From positions 1-6,473 of the forward strand of contig JAFADI010000133.1 in NCBI GenBank assembly GCA_023424965.1: 6,473 nt of DNA, read 5' to 3'. The notes under the pieces were generated by a model. The model had not been told where the DNA came from. It ran no database searches and saw only the letters and a program-made list of their open reading frames with translations. Of the stretch, positions 5,683-6,473 are shown in pieces (position 1 is the first letter of the stretch; the number at the start of each line of letters is the position of its first letter). The DNA comes from Bacillota bacterium (GTDB taxonomy: Bacteria > Bacillota > Clostridia > Acetivibrionales > JAFADI01). The position numbers were made by a program, and so were the translations under genes.

Positions 5683-6135
5683 TCATATTTCCTTTATTCC
5701 ATTTTCATAAATTGTAGATAAGATGAAGGTTGTGGACATTTCCTTGATTTCGGGGATTTTGACCATTTCATCAATCAGTCCGGTAATGTCCTCCGGGGCG
5801 GATACCCGCACCTTAAGCAGCATGCACCATTCCCCTGCGAGCCTCTGGCATTCCACGATATGTACTCCCGGTACCTGCATATCCACAACCCTTGCAACAA
5901 TTTGTCTGAAATTCTGGCATCTGACCTTTACAAAGATCAGTGCTTTAATTTTTTGCTCCAGCTTGCTCCAATCCACAATACACCGGTATCCCTTGATGAT
6001 CCCGCTTTTTTCAAGCTTTCCAACCCTCTGGTGGACTGCCGGGCGGGATATGTGCAGCAGCTTGCTCATCTCTTCATGAGAAAGCCTTCCATTCTCCTCA
6101 AGTAATTTTATGATTTTGATATCGATATCGTCCAT
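5683..6135 (-). CDS. Lrp/AsnC family transcriptional regulator
   Basis: A 150-aa feast/famine regulator, which usually forms octamers that bind DNA and sense an amino acid. Residues 1-60 are the winged helix-turn-helix (MDDIDIKIIKLLEENGRLS, with recognition segment ISRPAVHQRVGKLEKSGIIKGY). Residues about 65-140 are the RAM ligand-binding domain, with the AGEWCMLLKVRV strand and PEIKEMSTTFILST near the end. The length is typical (about 150). The ATG at 6135 has AGGAGG six nt upstream; the longer frame from 6165 would start inside the promoter and lacks a site, so it is rejected. The downstream exporter is the likely target, and autoregulation is suggested by a palindrome over the -35 region. 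Which amino acid is sensed is not known. Confidence 0.95.
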   Translation of the reverse strand: MDDIDIKIIKLLEENGRLSHEEMSKLLHISRPAVHQRVGKLEKSGIIKGYRCIVDWSKLEQKIKALIFVKVRCQNFRQIVARVVDMQVPGVHIVECQRLAGEWCMLLKVRVSAPEDITGLIDEMVKIPEIKEMSTTFILSTIYENGIKEI

Positions 6136-6141
6136 AATGAA

Positions 6142-6147
6142 CCTCCT
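6142..6147 (-). promoter_or_regulatory. lrp ribosome binding site
   Basis: AGGAGG six nt ahead of the ATG at 6135. The predicted transcription start is at about 6147, so the mRNA leader would be only about 12 nt, with the ribosome binding site almost at its 5' end. Confidence 0.88.
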
Positions 6148-6153
6148 GCGAGA

Positions 6154-6181
6154 ATTATACCACAAACTAGCCCCAAGTAAA
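6154..6181 (-). promoter_or_regulatory. Promoter of the lrp-exporter unit
   Basis: TATAAT (6159-6154) is preceded by TGG, making an extended -10, with TTTACT (6181-6176) as -35 at 16 nt. The position immediately upstream of the AGGAGG site fits. The -35 touches a 15-bp palindrome (6181-6195). Confidence 0.75.
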
Positions 6182-6195
6182 CTATTAGTAATACT
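6181..6195. promoter_or_regulatory. Candidate autoregulatory operator of the Lrp-family regulator
   Basis: ACTATTAGTAATACT is a 15-bp palindrome with six of seven matching arm positions around a central G. It abuts the lrp -35 element. Lrp-family proteins bind degenerate 15-bp palindromes with AT-rich centres and commonly regulate their own genes. The assignment is by position and symmetry only. Confidence 0.45.
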
Positions 6196-6290
6196 CGCAG
6201 ATTAAATTCAAACGAACAGAAATTAAATTCCTGATATTTTTAATAAAAAGTAAATTTCAGTCCTGTTAGTCCGCTTATTTATTGCGATTC

Positions 6291-6321
6291 GTAACGGTTA
6301 CCATTAATAAAGATTATTGGT
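6291..6321. repeat. Two overlapping inverted repeats between lrp and the tRNA terminator
   Basis: GTAACGGTTAC (6291-6301) is a perfect palindrome around one base. It overlaps ACCATTAAT/ATTATTGGT (6300-6308 and 6313-6321), a 9-position stem with one mismatch and an AAAG loop. It lies about 110 nt upstream of the lrp -35. The rest of 6196-6340 is AT-rich with no gene. Confidence 0.45.
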
Positions 6322-6340
6322 GGATTTTAAAAGAAATTGA

Positions 6341-6370
6341 AAAACAAAAAAAACTTCGGAAACCCGAAGT
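6341..6370 (-). terminator. Intrinsic terminator of the tRNA transcript
   Basis: In the minus direction ACTTCGG-GTTT-CCGAAGT forms a 7-bp GC-containing stem, extended by a G-U and A-U pairs with flanking A and T runs, then T8-G-T4. It begins six nt after the tRNA CCA end. Confidence 0.92.
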
Positions 6371-6375
6371 CTTTT

Positions 6376-6451
6376 TGGAGCTGGTGGACGGAATCGAACC
6401 CCCGACCTGCTGATTACAAGTCAGCTGCTCTACCTGCTGAGCTACACCAGC
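6376..6451 (-). tRNA. tRNA-Thr (anticodon UGU)
   Basis: A 76-nt cloverleaf decoding ACA (and by wobble ACG). The acceptor stem GCTGGTG/CACCAGC is perfect. The D-stem is GCTC/GAGC. The anticodon stem GCTGA/TCAGC encloses CTTGTAA with UGU at positions 34-36. The T-loop is TTCGATT, and CCA is encoded after discriminator T. The T-stem GGGGG/CCGTC has a G-G opposition in the middle and a G-U pair, which is unusual. An intrinsic terminator follows. Another tRNA appears to end 14 nt upstream, so this is the last gene of a tRNA cluster. Confidence 0.96.
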
Positions 6452-6465
6452 ATATTAATTTATTA

Positions 6466-6473
6466 TGGTGGGC
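6466..6473 (-). tRNA. Probable 3' end of another tRNA, cut by the window edge
   Basis: The minus strand reads GCCCACCA: four acceptor-stem bases, an A discriminator and an encoded CCA, placed 14 nt ahead of the tRNA-Thr. Only eight nt are visible, so the amino acid cannot be assigned; tRNA-Val is one of several types that can end this way. Confidence 0.5.

Noticed and set aside
6136..6165. Longer lrp start at 6165 (ten extra residues)
   Set aside because: The extra codons overlap the -10 element and have no ribosome binding site, while ATG 6135 has AGGAGG at six nt.

Overview
The window looks like chromosomal DNA from a low-to-moderate GC Gram-positive bacterium, most likely a member of the Clostridia. 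The reasons are a large SRP RNA of the Bacillus/Clostridium type that carries an Alu domain, AGGAGG ribosome binding sites, sigma-A type TATAAT promoters, a dnaX protein of about 550 residues, and an HD-GYP sensor protein. I cannot name the species. Every well-supported gene reads on the minus strand, so the order below follows transcription, from high to low coordinates.

Right edge (6341-6473): a tRNA-Thr(UGU) gene with encoded CCA and its own intrinsic terminator, preceded by what looks like the last 8 nt of another tRNA. Next (4688-6135): a two-gene unit of an Lrp/AsnC-family regulator and an EamA-type ten-helix exporter. It has a clear promoter and a palindrome at the -35 element, and probably ends at a hairpin with a U-tract at 4462-4520. 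The exporter is a likely target of the regulator. Then (3987-4380): the SRP RNA gene with a near-consensus promoter (TTGATA, 17 nt, TATAAT) and a perfect-stem terminator. Then (1841-3799): a membrane-anchored HAMP-PAS-GAF-HD-GYP protein, a predicted cyclic-di-GMP phosphodiesterase with all catalytic motifs intact. Last (37-1686): dnaX, the DNA polymerase III gamma/tau subunit, with its own extended -10 promoter and strong ribosome binding site.

The best hidden signal is inside dnaX. An in-frame A AAA AAG slippery heptamer (442-448) is followed in the -1 frame by one Gly codon and then TGA, and a predicted stem-loop starts nine nt downstream. This is the layout used by Escherichia coli dnaX to make the short gamma protein by programmed frameshifting. 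Here it would give a 416-residue gamma made of domains I-III.

Other points worth a look are a long, wobble-conserved dyad between the HD-GYP gene and dnaX, a shared 15-bp palindrome (core TATTAnTAATAC) upstream of both lrp and the HD-GYP gene, and an isolated 14-codon plus-strand ORF with a good ribosome binding site in the gap downstream of the exporter. I see no CRISPR array, insertion sequence or phage gene. Most of the window is ordinary housekeeping and signalling sequence.
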